Below, in pieces: positions 61,936 to 64,000 of a stretch of 64,000 nucleotides of DNA; the stretch's first letter is position 1; each line of letters begins with the position of its first letter. A program made the translations under genes and the position numbers. The notes beneath the pieces are model-generated. The model had not been told where the DNA came from. It worked only from the letters and a program-made list of their open reading frames with translations, and did no database searches. The stretch is from Hyalangium ruber (GTDB lineage Bacteria > Myxococcota > Myxococcia > Myxococcales > Myxococcaceae): contig NZ_JAXIVS010000021.1 in assembly GCF_034259325.1 (NCBI RefSeq), positions 1 to 64,000 of the forward strand, written 5' to 3'.

Positions 61936-61959
61936 AATGATAATGATTCGCATTTTCAT
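61931..61959. promoter_or_regulatory. Fur-box-like operator
   Basis: A 9-base inverted repeat ATGAAAATG (61931-61939) / CATTTTCAT (61951-61959) frames ATAATGATTCG. The 19 bases from 61933 to 61951 match the classical Fur box GATAATGATAATCATTATC at 15 positions. It overlaps the -10 of the rightward promoter and lies about 90 bases from the leftward one, consistent with iron repression of uptake genes. Confidence 0.7.
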
Positions 61960-61983
61960 CTGTACCCAAGGGGTCGAGCTGCC

Positions 61984-63114
61984 ATGAGGCTTCGCCGGTT
62001 CCTCTTCAAGGTGCACCTGTACGCGGGCCTCACGGTGGGCGCCGTCCTCGTCGTGACGGGCCTGACGGGCGCGGTGCTGGTGTTCGAAGAGGAGCTGGAA
62101 GGGGCCCTGGATCCCGAGGTGCGGCGGGTGGTGCCCGGCCCGGAGCGGGTCCCCTTCTCCCAGGTGCTCGCGGCGGTGGTGGAGAACCAGGGCGGAACCC
62201 AGCCGCGCATGTTGCGAATCCCCGAGCGCCACGATGCGCCCATCGAGGCCTGGATGGGGGGAGGACGCGACGCGGTGAAGGTCTACGTCAACCCCTACAC
62301 CGCGCAGGTGCTGGGCTCCCGCAATCCAAGTGACAGCGTGGTGGGCATCGTCCGAGACCTGCACATCCGCCTGCTCGCGGGAAAAGCGGGGGAGACGGTG
62401 GTGGGCGGACTGGGCGTGGCCCTGCTGCTGCTGAGCGTGACGGGGATCATCGTCTGGTGGCCGGGGCGGCGGAAGCTGGCCGAGGGCTTCAAGGTGCGCC
62501 GCCCCCTGCGCTGGCGGCGCGGCAACTTTGATCTGCACAAGGTGAGCGGAGCAGTCACCTTGGTGTTCCTGCTGCTCGCGGGGCTGACGGGGACGGCGCT
62601 GGTGTTCCCCGCGCCCTTCCAGTGGATGCTGAAGCCGCTCCAGGCCAGCACGCCCAAGGCCACGCCGACGCCGCCAGGGCCTGCCACGGGCGAGCCGCTG
62701 TCGCTGGACGCGCTGATGGCCGTGGCGTCCCGGACGATGCCCGGCGCCCACCCCACCCGCATCGAGCTCCCCGCCACGCCGGATGCGGCGCTCAAGGTGC
62801 GCATGCGCTTTCCGCAGGAGCCCCACCCCAACGGGATGAGCTTCGTGTTCGTGGATCGCCACAGCGGCGCGGTGCTGTACGCGGAGAGCGCGTTGAAGGC
62901 CTCCGCGGCCTCGCGGCTGATGGCGCTGCGCTACCCGATTCACATTGGCCAGATCGGCGGCATGGTGACGCGAGTGCTGGCGGTGCTCACCGGGCTGTCG
63001 TTGGTGGGCCTCTTCTTCACGGGACTCTTCCTCTGGCACGCGCGGACCCGAGCCACTCCGGCCCCGCGGCCCGCGCAGAGCTCTACCCCTCCCACTCAGC
63101 CCAGCATGAGCTGA
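61984..63114 (+). CDS. PepSY-domain inner membrane protein, probable ferri-siderophore reductase
   Basis: A 376-residue membrane protein of the PepSY-associated TM family. It has about four membrane segments: 13-35, about 140-160 (GLGVALLLLSVTGIIVWW), about 190-212 and about 325-350. Conserved features are the HLYAGL start, DLHIRLL, the FDLHKVSGA His before helix 3, and HIGQIGG before helix 4; the paired His residues may bind haem. Related proteins beside TonB receptors help release iron from siderophores in the periplasm. It is divergent from the siderophore operon and followed 41 bases later by a TonB receptor gene. Confidence 0.85.
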   Translation: MRLRRFLFKVHLYAGLTVGAVLVVTGLTGAVLVFEEELEGALDPEVRRVVPGPERVPFSQVLAAVVENQGGTQPRMLRIPERHDAPIEAWMGGGRDAVKVYVNPYTAQVLGSRNPSDSVVGIVRDLHIRLLAGKAGETVVGGLGVALLLLSVTGIIVWWPGRRKLAEGFKVRRPLRWRRGNFDLHKVSGAVTLVFLLLAGLTGTALVFPAPFQWMLKPLQASTPKATPTPPGPATGEPLSLDALMAVASRTMPGAHPTRIELPATPDAALKVRMRFPQEPHPNGMSFVFVDRHSGAVLYAESALKASAASRLMALRYPIHIGQIGGMVTRVLAVLTGLSLVGLFFTGLFLWHARTRATPAPRPAQSSTPPTQPSMS

Positions 63115-63155
63115 GCCCTCTCCTCTCCCTTCTCACCCCCCTTGGAACATCGTCC

Positions 63156-64000
63156 ATGAGTTCTCCTCGCGACCCGCGCCGCCTGGCGCCCCGTGTGGCC
63201 ATCTTCCTGATCACGCTGTCCTCCCCTCCTCTCTGGGCACAGGAACTCCCCGCGGCACCTTCCACCGAGACAGCTCCCGCCGAGCCCGCTGCCGAGGCTC
63301 CTGCCCCTGCGCCCGCTCCCGCCCCCACGGCGGTGCCCGCGCCCACGGCCGTGCCCGCCCCGGAGCAGCAGGCCCAGACGCCCAAGGACGCCGCGTTCTC
63401 CGAGGACATGATGGTGACGGCCACGCGGAAGCCGGAGAACATCGCCACCATCCCGGGCTCCGTGACGGTCGTCTCCCACGAGGAGCTCGTGACCCAGGCC
63501 CAGATCTCCCAGCGGAACCTGGGCGACACGTTGGGCAAGCTCGTCCCGGGCCTGGCCCCGGGCAGCCAGAGCGCCAGCACCTTTGGCCAGACGCTGCGTG
63601 GCCGCAACGTGCTGGTGCTGATCGACGGCGTCCCCCAGTCCTCGGTGCGCAGCGTGCAGCATGACCTGCTGGGCATCGACCCGTCGGCGGTGGAGCGGAT
63701 CGAGGTGGTGCGCGGCACCACGGCCATCTACGGCGAGGGCGCCTCGGGTGGCATCATCAACGTCATCACGCGCGCGCCCCAAGGGGACCAGGGACTGAAG
63801 CTCACCACGGACCTCCAGGTGGAGAGCTCTCCCCGCAGCTTCTCCTCGGGCCTGGGCGGCACGCTCTCCCAGTCCGTGGATGGCTCGCTGGGGAAGATCG
63901 TGAGCTACGGCCTGACGGGCTCCTTCTCGCGCACCGGCGGCTACTTCGACGCGCAGGGTGATCGCATCCCGGCCGATCCGCATGGACAGGGAGGCCTGGC
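63156..64000 (+). CDS. TonB-dependent siderophore receptor (3' end outside window)
   Basis: About 281 codons are visible with no stop before the window end. From ATG 63156 there is a signal peptide (about 1-29, ending LWAQ), an unusually long Ala/Pro-rich spacer (about residues 30-72, with repeated PAPAPTAVPAP), then a TonB-box-like stretch and the plug domain: EDMMVTATRK, TIPGSVTVVS, VLIDGVPQSS, VERIEVVRGTTAIYGEGASGGIINVITR. The barrel is only begun. Position with the PepSY gene and behind the Fur-box-like site makes it the likely receptor for the siderophore made by the neighbouring operon. Confidence 0.9.
   Translation, partial: MSSPRDPRRLAPRVAIFLITLSSPPLWAQELPAAPSTETAPAEPAAEAPAPAPAPAPTAVPAPTAVPAPEQQAQTPKDAAFSEDMMVTATRKPENIATIPGSVTVVSHEELVTQAQISQRNLGDTLGKLVPGLAPGSQSASTFGQTLRGRNVLVLIDGVPQSSVRSVQHDLLGIDPSAVERIEVVRGTTAIYGEGASGGIINVITRAPQGDQGLKLTTDLQVESSPRSFSSGLGGTLSQSVDGSLGKIVSYGLTGSFSRTGGYFDAQGDRIPADPHGQGGL

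Overview
The window looks like chromosomal DNA from a myxobacterium, most likely in the Cystobacter/Archangium/Stigmatella group. The evidence is the very high GC third-position bias, a large Ser/Thr kinase-ATPase-TPR regulator, multi-PAS histidine kinases, a SitA-like lipoprotein toxin with its immunity gene, a Haliangium-type microcompartment operon, and a polyketide synthase with the ACP-KS-AT-AT order known from myxobacterial starter modules. The genus is an inference. No gene-free stretch exceeds about 250 bases.

Layout. 1-2504: exported catalase behind a sigma-54-type promoter, followed by a membrane-anchored ankyrin protein (a KatB-AnkB pair). 2522-6981: a minus-strand block with a 3,5-diaminohexanoate dehydrogenase, an esterase, a family 4 uracil-DNA glycosylase and CoaBC. 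7032-11805: a long repeat protein of carboxypeptidase-regulatory-like domains, then a fatty acid hydroxylase-family enzyme divergent from a TetR regulator with a large dyad between them. 11925-14594: a conserved-type hypothetical protein, a trigger-factor-like protein and a small hypothetical. 14607-21747: an isoprenoid-type cluster (polyprenyl synthase, FAD oxidoreductase, saccharopine-reductase-like enzyme) with three unrecognised accessory proteins. 21803-27284: kinase-ATPase-TPR regulator convergent with a PP2C phosphatase fused to a cyclic-nucleotide-binding domain. 27441-31753: an outer-membrane-type protein divergent from a six-gene microcompartment operon. 31917-37934: two histidine kinases and an AtuA-like protein. 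38072-40690: toxin and immunity pair. 40941-41055: tRNA-Met and its terminator.

41133-61749 is one tightly coupled minus-strand operon of eight genes, most of them overlapping by ATGA. It encodes the rhizobactin/schizokinen-type pathway: aminotransferase and decarboxylase to 1,3-diaminopropane, N-hydroxylase, one NIS synthetase fused to an acyltransferase, a second NIS synthetase and an MFS exporter. It continues into two modular PKS proteins (ACP-KS-AT-AT-KR-ACP and KS-DH-KR-ACP). Divergent from it, behind a Fur-box-like site, are a PepSY membrane protein and a TonB-dependent receptor cut by the window end.

The two strongest candidates for new biology are: (1) this siderophore operon, which suggests a citrate-hydroxamate siderophore carrying a polyketide-derived, probably alpha,beta-unsaturated acyl group; and (2) the microcompartment operon, which has a 62-residue Pro-1 tautomerase-like protein inserted between the pentamer and the aldehyde dehydrogenase and could thereby reveal the missing aldehyde-producing step. 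Function assignments rest on reading motifs and recalled family features; no searches were run.
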